Of a DNA stretch of 11,655 bases, positions 1-5,375 are shown piece after piece. The notes under the pieces are model-generated. The model saw nothing but the letters and a program-made list of their open reading frames with translations, did no database searches and was not told the DNA's origin. Each line of letters starts with the position of its first letter. Positions within the stretch are counted from its first letter, which is position 1. The position numbers were made by a program, and so were the translations under genes. This DNA comes from Clostridia bacterium (GTDB taxonomy: Bacteria > Bacillota_A > Clostridia > Christensenellales > Aristaeellaceae). Location of the stretch: contig JAFWQM010000121.1 of assembly GCA_017509065.1 (NCBI GenBank), forward strand, positions 1-11,655, in the 5' to 3' direction.

Positions 1-2
1 AA

Positions 3-558
3 TTAGGGGAAGATGCCGATCTGGAAGACATCAGTATAGATAGTACCTATATCAAGGCACACAAGGCAAGCGCGGGTGCCGAGAGAGGGGGAGGATGATA
101 GCCAAAAGGCGGAAGAAAATCCTGCCCAGAAGAATCAGTGCATCGGGGTCAGTCGGGGCGGCAGAAGCACCAAGATTCATGCTGTCGTGGATGCTCTTGG
201 CAACCCGATTCATGTCCAGCTTTCTGCTGGGAACGTGCATGACGTAAAGGTCGCACAGGAGATGCTGGAAGCGGTCAAATTGCGTCCCGGAATGGCTGTT
301 TTAGCCGACAAAGCCTACGGGAAATGGGAACTGCGGGAGTTTATCGCCAATATCGGCGCTGATTTCTGCATCCCTCCCAAGAGCAATGAATCCGATCCCT
401 GGTTCGTAGATTGGTGGCTTTACAAGGAACGACATTTGGTGGAGACGTTTTTCTTGAAGCTGAAGGAATTCCGCCGCGTAGCTACCCGCTATGACAAACG
501 TGCTGACCGCTTCTTGGCTTTTGTCCATTTGGCCTGTATCCGTATACTTCTTGCATAA
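3..558 (+). pseudogene. IS5-family DDE transposase, C-terminal part, in two frames
   Basis: Cuts and joins the ends of the insertion sequence. The reading frame open at base 3 encodes the first catalytic Asp in ISIDSTYIKAHKASAGAE and then hits TGA at about 96-98. The family sequence continues one frame over, from the GTG at 76 onward: IGVSRGGRSTKIHAVVDALG, then the second catalytic Asp in LADKAYG and the catalytic Glu in LVETFF, ending at the natural C-terminus with TAA at 556-558. The frame change falls at the G5 run 87-91 and equals one extra base (+1, or -2). IS427-group elements naturally carry two overlapping frames joined by ribosomal slippage, so this may be a working programmed shift or a true inactivating indel. 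The 5' part of the gene is outside the window. All three DDE residues are present across the two frames. Confidence 0.8.
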
Positions 559-573
559 TTCGGGTGGGTATGC

Positions 574-589
574 TTTTAGAAACACACTC
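574..589. repeat. Right terminal inverted repeat of the IS5-family element (putative)
   Basis: TTTTAGAAACACACTC lies 15 bases after the transposase stop, where the right terminal repeat of an IS5-type element is expected. The matching left repeat is outside the window. Confidence 0.6.
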
Positions 590-636
590 TAATCCGCGTG
601 GCAGTAGCTGCTTAGAAATCAGAGGGAAAAGAAATG

Positions 637-671
637 AATCAGGACGGAGAATGAATTGCCGTCCTGATTTT
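637..671 (+). terminator. Stem-loop with T-run downstream of the IS element
   Basis: A perfect 11-bp inverted repeat (AATCAGGACGG at 637-647, CCGTCCTGATT at 659-669) with an 11-base loop is followed by TTTT at 668-671. It has the form of a rho-independent terminator reading rightward, though the T-run is short. It lies outside the inferred IS end and could have ended transcription of a gene now lost. Confidence 0.55.
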
Positions 672-869
672 GCCAAGCGATAACATTTAATGAAATTAGA
701 GGAGAGCAGCATCAAGCCCATGTTGCGGACCCGATTTGTGAAACAGACCATACAGGGCAGCTCTTCGCGCTGGAAGCAGCGGCCAGCAGTAGACCTGATG
801 GTGGCCGGATTCGAGTAAAGTGCTCCCCCGTGTCAAGGACAATCGAATTTGCGACAGTAGACGACAGTA
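672..869. other. Stretch without a recognisable gene
   Basis: No protein could be recognised on either strand. One plus-strand frame is free of stops from 668 to 916 but has no convincing start or ribosome site, and its translation does not resemble a known family. Given the recombinase tail directly after it, this is most likely decayed mobile-element DNA. Confidence 0.4.
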
Positions 870-977
870 ATGAATCATGGTACGGTTGCTTTAACCCTGG
901 ATGTGTACGGCCACTGTAACGAGGACATGAGACAGCAGGCCGCTGACAAACTGGAGCAGCTGATTTGCCAATACTGA
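870..977 (+). pseudogene. Tyrosine recombinase (phage/ICE integrase), C-terminal remnant
   Basis: The last 35 codons read MNHGTVALTLDVYGHC and then EDMRQQAADKLEQL, ending at TGA 975-977. This matches the C-terminal segment of tyrosine recombinases from Firmicutes phages and integrative elements, in which the Tyr of the DVYGH motif is the DNA-attacking nucleophile and a helix with an AADKLE-like pattern follows. The rest of the catalytic domain (Arg, Lys and His-x-x-Arg boxes) is not visible upstream in any frame, so this is a stub. It ends about 145 bases from the 3' end of tRNA-Ala(GGC), a usual integration target for such enzymes, and so fits a largely lost integrated element. The frame may begin upstream of 870; the ATG is simply the first in-frame one. 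Confidence 0.75.
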
Positions 978-1076
978 TTAGAAGGAACATAAAAATACAG
1001 TCTTCGAGCTGGTTTTGGCACCGAATCGAAAGCTGCCTGAAATTCAATAATGGTACTAACGATGATACTAAAGGGC

Positions 1077-1116
1077 AAAAAAAGAGCGGAAATCCTTGCA
1101 AATCAAGGATTTCCGC
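1077..1116 (-). terminator. Rho-independent terminator of tRNA-Ala
   Basis: A perfect 13-bp inverted repeat (GCGGAAATCCTTG at 1086-1098, CAAGGATTTCCGC at 1104-1116) with a 5-base loop is followed on the minus strand by TC and seven Ts (A7 at 1077-1083). It sits 4 bases past the tRNA 3' end and is a textbook terminator for it. Confidence 0.92.
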
Positions 1117-1120
1117 CTAA

Positions 1121-1193
1121 TGGAGCATAGGAGACTCGAACTCCTGACCCCAACACTGCCAGTGTTGTGCGCTACCAACTGCGCTAATGCCCC
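1121..1193 (-). tRNA. tRNA-Ala(GGC)
   Basis: Read on the minus strand, a full cloverleaf of 73 nt forms. The acceptor stem is GGGGCAT/ATGCTCC with one G-U, the D stem is GCGC/GCGC with AGTTGGTA in the loop, the anticodon stem is CAACA/TGTTG with loop CTGGCAG (anticodon GGC, reading GCC), the variable loop is GGGTC, and the T stem is AGGAG/CTCCT with loop TTCGAGT. The discriminator is A. The 3' CCA is not encoded and must be added by tRNA nucleotidyltransferase, unlike the tRNA-Pro further on. It has its own promoter and terminator. A GGC-anticodon alanine tRNA fits a genome using many GCC codons. Confidence 0.97.
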
Positions 1194-1206
1194 TCAAACA
1201 TTAAAT

Positions 1207-1235
1207 ATAATATCATATAATTTACTGTTTGTAAA
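1207..1235 (-). promoter_or_regulatory. Sigma-A type promoter for tRNA-Ala
   Basis: On the minus strand, TTTACA (1230-1235), a 17-base spacer and TATTAT (1207-1212) precede the tRNA 5' end by 13 bases. Hexamers and spacing match the housekeeping consensus closely, and the stretch around it is AT-rich. Confidence 0.85.
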
Positions 1236-1428
1236 GGGGGGAGAGAAAATTTTTGTTGAGAGACTTGATTCACAAGTCCAGAATCATAAACAGAAAGAAG
1301 CGCCTATCAACTCCGTTCCCTAAGGTGTGTCCTTGCCTTTCTTTCAGGTTGCCTGTTAGAGCGTCTTGATCGGTTCACGGGATATGAAATATACCATCAG
1401 CGTAAAGATCAGGCACAGGACAATGCTT
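1236..1428. other. Intergenic stretch with possible membrane-protein tail on the minus strand
   Basis: The part next to the tRNA promoter shows nothing. On the minus strand, a frame ending at TAA 1356-1358 reads NESIVLCLIFTLMVYFISRE followed by PIKTL. It looks like a last transmembrane helix with a short cytoplasmic tail of a membrane protein whose body is gone. It joins directly to the broken acetyltransferase end, so the two may have been fused by a deletion. The family cannot be named. Confidence 0.3.
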
Positions 1429-1759
1429 TCATTTACCGAAGCACAGATAATAGCAGTTCTTCTCCCTTGCCGCATTTTCGGCGGCACGGATCAGCATGGA
1501 ACCGAGACCTTGACGGCGGTACCCGTTCGTCCACCCACAGCTGGGCAAGCACCGCCCTGCCCCATTCATGAACGTTGACAACGCACCCGCCGATGGCCTT
1601 CCTTCCCTCGTCCTCTGTCTTGAAGACCATCTGTTCCTCCTCGGTGTAGGGAAAAGAAGGCGCTATGGCATTGGCATATTCCATGATCTTTTCTTCAATG
1701 ATGGTTTCCTCTTCCTCTGTCAAAGGCTTTATTTCATAGTTCTCAGCAACAGGAATCAA
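1429..1759 (-). pseudogene. GNAT-family N-acetyltransferase, frameshifted and truncated
   Basis: GNAT enzymes move an acetyl group from acetyl-CoA to an amine. The minus-strand frame from TTG 1759 (an AAGGGGAA-type ribosome site lies just upstream) reads IPVAENYEIKPLTEEEE, PFPYTEEE-like SFPYTEEEQMVFK, and the core beta strands GGCVVNVHEWGRAVLAQLWV with DER. Here one extra G in GGG (plus strand 1522-1524) breaks the frame. In the next frame the acetyl-CoA-binding loop follows perfectly: YRRQGLGSMLIRAAENAARE, then KNCYYLCFGK and TGA at 1429-1431. The R-x-x-G-x-G/A loop is thus intact but out of frame. Even when corrected, the protein is about 109 residues against roughly 150 for the family; the last strands and helix are missing. 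A second short piece, MNNDPEKMTLREEWERG, is readable just upstream (ATG at 1818) with its own frameshifts and may be the original N-terminus. The gene is dead. Confidence 0.85.
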
Positions 1760-1818
1760 TTCAGGTTCCCCTTTCCCATTCTTCCCGCAAGGTCATCTTC
1801 TCAGGGGTCGTTATTCAT

Positions 1819-1988
1819 GGCTTGCGGCATGGCCTAGGGTTCCCCATCTGTCTGGATGGGCTGGAAAACGCCGCGGAAAAGCTGGGTTTATGGCCTGGTG
1901 GGAATTATGTCAATGCGAGTGCCTTTATGTCCTGCGATTGGTGACGGAATCAGCCTATCTCTGTTTAGATTTAGGAATCAGTCTCCGC
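1819..1988. other. Stretch without a recognisable gene, upstream of the broken acetyltransferase
   Basis: On the minus strand a TTGACA hexamer occurs (plus 1909-1914), but no good -10 follows it at 16-18 bases. On the plus strand a frame contains LDGLENAAEKLGLWPGGNYV and stops at TGA about 1944; it has protein-like composition but no start, and part of it is antisense to the acetyltransferase leader. No gene is called. Confidence 0.35.
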
Positions 1989-2093
1989 TTGTCTGTTTTG
2001 TGTAGACTTGCCCGCGTCGTACAAAAAGCGCGGGCTGTCTGTCCCCACGGTAAAAGTCCGTGGGCTGACGACGGCATGAGCCAAAACAGACAA
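1989..2093. other. Compact foldback element / candidate structured RNA
   Basis: A perfect 12-bp inverted repeat (TTGTCTGTTTTG at 1989-2000, CAAAACAGACAA at 2082-2093) encloses two further stems. One is AGAC/GTCT (2004-2007/2037-2040) stacked on GCCCGCG/CGCGGGC (2010-2016/2029-2035). The other is GTC/GAC (2041-2043/2067-2069) stacked on CCCACGG/CCGTGGG (2044-2050/2058-2064). Together they make a three-way junction of 105 bases. The two inner arms abut without a gap. On the minus strand a 40-codon frame (ATG 2077 to TAG 1955) spans most of it and encodes a basic peptide beginning MPSSAHGLLPWGQTARAF, but it lacks a ribosome site. It could be a non-coding RNA, a transfer or replication origin of a lost mobile element, or a miniature foldback element. 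It matches no RNA family I can name. Confidence 0.5.
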
Positions 2094-2171
2094 CACACAG
2101 GAACAAAAAGAAAGTCTGAATATGGAATCGTTCATGCAGGGCTAACCTCTAAAAACGGTTAAAAAAATGCT

Positions 2172-2194
2172 ATAAAGGGTAAAATAAAGGGTAA
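2172..2194. repeat. Short tandem direct repeat
   Basis: ATAAAGGGTAA occurs twice, at 2172-2182 and 2184-2194, separated by one base, just beyond the tRNA-Pro terminator. It may be a remnant of slippage or a target of a lost element. No function is seen. Confidence 0.5.
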
Positions 2195-2213
2195 TCGGGC
2201 ATTTTAGGCAAAG

Positions 2214-2250
2214 AAAAAAGCCCGAAAACCCTTATTTTTCGGACTTTTTT
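2214..2250 (-). terminator. Terminator of tRNA-Pro, T-runs on both sides
   Basis: An 11-bp stem (AAGCCCGAAAA at 2218-2228, TTTTCGGACTT at 2236-2246, one G-U) with a 7-base loop is followed on the minus strand by a T-run (A6 at 2214-2219) and on the plus strand by TTTTTT (2245-2250). It terminates the tRNA-Pro transcript and could work in both directions. Confidence 0.88.
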
Positions 2251-2252
2251 GT

Positions 2253-2329
2253 TGGTCTGGGTGGAGAGATTTGAACTCTCGGCCTCTTGAACCCCATTCA
2301 AGCACGCTACCAAGCTGCGCTACACCCAG
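2253..2329 (-). tRNA. tRNA-Pro(GGG)
   Basis: On the minus strand a complete cloverleaf forms. The acceptor stem is CTGGGTG/CACCCAG, the D stem GCGC/GCGT with loop AGCTTGGTA, the anticodon stem CTTGA/TCAAG with loop ATGGGGT (anticodon GGG, reading CCC and CCT), the variable loop AGGCC, and the T stem GAGAG/CTCTC with loop TTCAAAT. The discriminator A is followed by an encoded CCA (TGG at plus 2253-2255). The GGG isoacceptor is dispensable in many Firmicutes and tends to appear in GC-richer genomes. Its anticodon-stem 5' half is the sequence copied in complement in its own leader. Confidence 0.97.
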
Positions 2330-2365
2330 ATGTAAACCGCATAATATCAAGGCTCTCTGCTCGCT

Positions 2366-2402
2366 GCGTGCTTGAATTTTTGCCCGCAAGCGTGCTTGAA
2401 TT
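2366..2402. repeat. Two 13-bp direct repeats complementary to the tRNA-Pro anticodon arm
   Basis: GCGTGCTTGAATT occurs at 2366-2378 and 2390-2402, 24 bases apart, in the transcribed leader of tRNA-Pro. The 12-base core lies inverted inside the tRNA gene as ATTCAAGCACGC at plus 2296-2307. On the minus-strand transcript each leader copy therefore reads ATTCAAGCACGC and can pair with the 3' side of the D stem plus the 5' side of the anticodon stem of the same tRNA. Confidence 0.85.
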
Positions 2403-2420
2403 GCCCTGACAACGAAAAGC

Positions 2421-2449
2421 ATTATAGCACTTTGAAAGCCTGTTGTCAA
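2421..2449 (-). promoter_or_regulatory. Consensus sigma-A promoter for tRNA-Pro
   Basis: On the minus strand, TTGACA (2444-2449), a 17-base spacer and TATAAT (2421-2426) match the consensus exactly. Transcription should start near 2414, which leaves a leader of about 85 nt before the mature tRNA, longer than usual and holding the two repeats. Confidence 0.95.
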
Positions 2450-2456
2450 TACGGAA

Positions 2457-2922
2457 AAACAGAATTATTGATATTTTAGACTCTGATCTATTTTACTTTT
2501 TTAAACTCTTTTGAGATTTTACGTAACACAATTGTAATAATATATGACTTGATGCAAGCAACCTTTTTATGGTAATATTCTACATCCAGTATCATTGTCT
2601 AATGTCGGATGAAGCGGGCTTTGTCAGATCGGAGATTGCCATGCTGATCGTGAAACATGATCCAAATCCCATAACATTGTTTCATAATTATGAAAACCCC
2701 GTTCTCCTACTTCACGACCATTCAAATGGCGGAGCGGTGTAGAATCAACAAAAGGCGCGTCACCATTCTTTTCAGCTAAGGTAGAATCGAGGGCGCCATC
2801 CGCCAGGATAACAACTGCCTAATCCCGGACGATGCACAAAAGATTGTTGATATAAGAAGGGTTCGGAAAACTGAAGCATGACGCCCATCTCAATAATGAA
2901 AACAAGATAGAGAAATTCTGTA
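2457..2922. other. AT-rich intergenic stretch, no gene recognised
   Basis: This region is much more AT-rich than the genes to its right and is broken by stops in all frames at the scale of real genes. It contains a perfect 16-bp palindrome (2680-2695). A 64-codon stop-free frame on the minus strand (2627-2818) includes FVDSTPLR and a 33-codon plus-strand frame begins at ATG 2640, but neither has a ribosome site or a match I recognise. It is probably decayed accessory DNA. Confidence 0.45.
2680..2695. repeat. Perfect 16-bp palindrome
   Basis: TTTCATAATTATGAAA is its own reverse complement. It could be a dimeric repressor site, but no promoter or gene is evident beside it. Confidence 0.45.
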
Positions 2923-3021
2923 ATGGCAACTGGAACCACTGCTGTTAGATTTGAGGAGAAGTTCTGTCAGGCTGCCGATAAGCTGCTCTCCAATGGTTTT
3001 GAGTTTGCGGAATATCCTTAA
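2923..3021 (+). other. Small open frame of 32 codons, possible decayed gene tail
   Basis: ATG 2923 to TAA 3019-3021 encodes MATGTTAVRFEEKFCQAADK and a further LLSNGFEFAEYP. The composition is protein-like (amphipathic, charged), but there is no ribosome site before the ATG. The frame ends exactly where the next IS end begins, which suggests a gene cut by the insertion. The family is not recognised. Confidence 0.3.
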
Positions 3022-3037
3022 GGAAACACTGATTTAA

Positions 3038-3066
3038 TCGACAAGAAAGAGGAAATGTGGTAAAAT
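3038..3066 (+). promoter_or_regulatory. Promoter inside the IS remnant, upstream of the GH36 gene
   Basis: TCGACA (3038-3043), a 17-base spacer ending in TGG, and TAAAAT (3061-3066) form a plausible housekeeping promoter. It would originally have driven the transposase. No terminator is seen between it and the alpha-galactosidase gene about 240 bases downstream, so it may now serve that gene. Confidence 0.55.
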
Positions 3067-3107
3067 AGAAGCAAAAGAAGAGGGTTGAAAGCAGGTGTGA
3101 GCAAAGG

Positions 3108-3248
3108 ATGAAACAGCAGCAGATATTCGCAGATGTAGAATACAGCGGCCGGAAACGGACGACGAAGCGGGAAAAGTTTCTGGAAATGATGGAAGAAAAC
3201 ATTCCGTTGGCAGAATGGATTGAGACTTTGGTAAAGCCCATCCCCTGA
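3108..3248 (+). pseudogene. IS5-family transposase, N-terminal fragment
   Basis: The 46-residue frame starts MKQQQIFADVEYSGRKRTTK, continues REKFLEMMEENIPLAEWIET, and ends LVKPIP with TGA 3246-3248. The FAD-EY start, the basic K/R stretch, the EFL-M-E-IP-W pattern and the IxP stretch are typical of the N-terminal domain of IS5-group transposases in Firmicutes. The catalytic DDE domain is absent, so it cannot function alone. It may be translated as a short leader ahead of the GH36 gene. Confidence 0.8.
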
Positions 3249-3308
3249 ATGGATAAGCGCATAGTATTAACAAACAGCAGCCGAATACCATCCTGAAAGC
3301 TGCGGGAG

Positions 3309-5375
3309 TTGGATAAAGCTATAAAAAGGAGCTGGACCTTCTTGAATGTTTCCTATCAGAATCCTGGGGCAGACGCCTGGTTTGACGGCATTCTGCGGGA
3401 TCCCGCCCGCTTTCCCTTTCGTTTTTTCTACGACGGCGAACCCGTCCGGGGCTTTTCCAAAGACGAGATTCTCTCTTCCGGCATAAACAGGGAACGATAT
3501 GACGACAAGGAAACCGCGGAACTCTGCTTTCGAAAAGACGAAAACCTGTACGTGACGCTGCGCTGTACCCACTATTTTGATTTTGGCGTCACGGAATGGA
3601 CCGTATGGTTTGAAAACCGGGGCATGGAAGATACGGGCGTGATATCCGAAGCGGAAACCGTTCTCACCTTTCCGGGGAAATATCCCACGCTCAAAGGCAT
3701 ATTGGGCGATCACGTGAATGCCTACCGGCCTTACGCCCTGGACGTAGGCGCGCAGCCCCGTTACTTTGAATCCAACAGCGGGCGGGCCACCCACGTTTAC
3801 TTTCCGTATTTCAATCTGGAATACGGCGATGGCGGCGTGATGCTGGCTATCGGCTGGGCAGGCACGTGGCGGGCGGATTTTCGGTATAACGAAGCGGAGG
3901 GCGTTACGGAATACCGGGCCCGCTCGGTCAACAATCTGCGCGCGAAGCTCAGACCCGGGGAAAGAATCCGAACGGCGCTGTTCGTCCGCGCGCCTTATCA
4001 GGTACGGAATGAAGACTACGCGACAAACTTCTGGCGCAGTTGGTTCGTCCACTGCAATCTGTCCCCCATGGACGGCAGCGGTGCTCCCCTCTCCCCCTTT
4101 TCCACCTGCTGTCTCGCCAGCGACACGGGACGCCCCAATTCAGACGGCAGCATTTCGGAGGATCACACCACCTGGCGGCCGACCCTGGAAAAAATGATCG
4201 CGGAAGGCGTACAGACGGATTACCGCTGGTTCGACGCGGGCTGGTACACCGCGCCAGACGGCCACAGTCCCCAAAAGGACTGGTGGGGTACGGTGGGCAC
4301 CTGGACGCTGGACAGCGCCAAATGGCCGGGAAAAACCTTCCTGGAATCCACCGACTTTGCCCGCGTCCACGGAATGAAAACCATCATGTGGTTTGAGCCG
4401 GAGCGCGTGACCGACCCGGAAGCATTGGCGAAAAGCTGGGGATATGACGAGAAATGGGCCATCCGCATGCCCGGTATCCGGCAGATCGCCAACAATATCG
4501 GGAACCCGGCCTGCTTTCAGTGGACTGTGGACCGCATCAAGAAAACCCTGATGGAAAACAAGGTGGAAATGTACCGAGAGGACAACAACAGCGACCCCGC
4601 CGTTCTCTGGCGATACTTGGACGGTCTGGCAGGCGAAGACCGCCGCGGCATCACGGAATGCAGGCAAATCGATGCGCACTACCGCATGTGGGATGAAATC
4701 ATCGCCTGCACCAGGTCCTACGGCGGGTGCGCCTTTGTGGATTCCTGCGCCAGCGGAGGCGGCAGGAACGATCTTGAATCTCTGCGGCGCGGCGTGCCTC
4801 TGCTCCGCAGCGACGCAGACCGCACTTCAACAGCCCTTCGCCTTTCCATGACCACCGCTTTCAACCGCTGGGTGCCCATGTGCGGCGCCAATAACAAAGA
4901 AAAGCCGGATCAGCTCTCGCCGACCGGCGTATTGGATGAATATGTATGGCGGGCGTCCTACCTGCCGATTTTGAACGTGGATTCCCAATTCGTGTATGAT
5001 CCCAATCAGGATTTTTCCCTGCTTCGCTGGGGGCTCAGCGAATGGAAGCGGGTCAGTCTCTATCTGCTCAAGGATTTTTATGTGCTCACGCCATGGCACA
5101 CGGCGGAGGAAACCACCGGTTTTACCGCGTATGCGTTTTTTGACCCGGATATATTCGAGGGCGTCCTGCTTGCGTTCCGCCAGGAAAAATGCCGGGAGGA
5201 AACATTGTCCCTGCCCCTGCCGTTCGCGGGGGAGAACGAACGGTTTACCCTCAGGGATGAGGATACGGGCGAAACACTGGACGCTGGCCGGCAGGGGATC
5301 ACGCTTCGGTTTTCCGGGCCTCGCCAGGCGCGGCTGATGTGGATCAAAGCGGCTGATTCCGCATCCAGACCGTGA
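3309..5375 (+). CDS. GH36 alpha-galactosidase-like glycoside hydrolase
   Basis: GH36 enzymes remove terminal alpha-linked galactose (or related alpha-galactosaminyl residues) with retention. The 688 residues fit a full-length family member: an N-terminal beta-sandwich (about 1-260) with YFPYFNLEYGDGG and IGWAGTW, a (beta/alpha)8 barrel (about 280-600) and a C-terminal beta domain. Active-site motifs are RWFDAGWY, MWFEPERV (W361), the nucleophile Asp425 in YREDNNSDP, CASGGGR (C480) for galactose binding, and acid/base Asp502 in LRSDADR. There is no signal peptide, so it is cytoplasmic and acts on imported oligosaccharides. The frame opens after TGA 3294-3296 and has no early ATG. TTG 3309 has no spacing from GGGAG, whereas TTG 3342 has AAGGAG (3326-3331) ten bases before it and is the likelier start; residue numbers here count from 3309. 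The start lies just after an IS remnant, so the original 5' end may be altered. The 3' end overlaps the convergent GH127 gene by 32 bp. The exact substrate is unknown. Confidence 0.92.
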   Translation: MDKAIKRSWTFLNVSYQNPGADAWFDGILRDPARFPFRFFYDGEPVRGFSKDEILSSGINRERYDDKETAELCFRKDENLYVTLRCTHYFDFGVTEWTVWFENRGMEDTGVISEAETVLTFPGKYPTLKGILGDHVNAYRPYALDVGAQPRYFESNSGRATHVYFPYFNLEYGDGGVMLAIGWAGTWRADFRYNEAEGVTEYRARSVNNLRAKLRPGERIRTALFVRAPYQVRNEDYATNFWRSWFVHCNLSPMDGSGAPLSPFSTCCLASDTGRPNSDGSISEDHTTWRPTLEKMIAEGVQTDYRWFDAGWYTAPDGHSPQKDWWGTVGTWTLDSAKWPGKTFLESTDFARVHGMKTIMWFEPERVTDPEALAKSWGYDEKWAIRMPGIRQIANNIGNPACFQWTVDRIKKTLMENKVEMYREDNNSDPAVLWRYLDGLAGEDRRGITECRQIDAHYRMWDEIIACTRSYGGCAFVDSCASGGGRNDLESLRRGVPLLRSDADRTSTALRLSMTTAFNRWVPMCGANNKEKPDQLSPTGVLDEYVWRASYLPILNVDSQFVYDPNQDFSLLRWGLSEWKRVSLYLLKDFYVLTPWHTAEETTGFTAYAFFDPDIFEGVLLAFRQEKCREETLSLPLPFAGENERFTLRDEDTGETLDAGRQGITLRFSGPRQARLMWIKAADSASRP

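Larger units (their letters stand above)
1..592 (+). mobile_element. IS5-family insertion sequence, 3' portion (cut by window edge)
   Basis: This is the right-hand part of an IS5-family element. It is recognised by the transposase it carries and by a terminal inverted-repeat-like end at 574-589 (TTTTAGAAACACACTC), whose reverse complement GAGTGTGTTTCTAAAA has the look of IS5/IS427-group ends. The element appears to end at 589, and the following TAA (590-592) would suit a TNA-type target duplication. The left end lies outside the window, so neither the paired repeat nor the duplication can be confirmed. The assignment to IS5 is firm from the protein; the subgroup and exact boundary are inferred. 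Confidence 0.8.
3021..3250 (+). mobile_element. Second IS5-family element, 5' remnant
   Basis: This starts with an end-like sequence AAGGAAACACTGATTTAAT (3020-3038), followed by a promoter and the first 46 codons of an IS5-type transposase. Nothing after about 3250 resembles the rest of such a transposase or its right end, so most of the element is deleted. Its end sequence differs from that of the element at the left edge, so these are two separate IS types. Boundaries are inferred. Confidence 0.7.

Noticed and set aside
668..916. 83-codon stop-free plus-strand frame before the recombinase tail
   Set aside because: No ATG or ribosome site, and no similarity I can recognise; overlaps the recombinase stub in another frame.
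1890..2162. 90-codon plus-strand frame across the foldback element
   Set aside because: Runs through the stems of the structured element and has a composition unlike the neighbouring genes; no ribosome site.
2627..2818. Minus-strand frame with FVDSTPLR, considered as an IS982-type transposase fragment
   Set aside because: The DSTPL resemblance is only a few residues; the following residues do not match the family's conserved block and no start is present.
3267..4052. Long open frame on the minus strand (261 codons) opposite the GH36 gene
   Set aside because: It is a shadow of the GC-biased codons of the GH36 gene, which has clear family motifs; the antisense translation has no recognisable domain or ribosome site.
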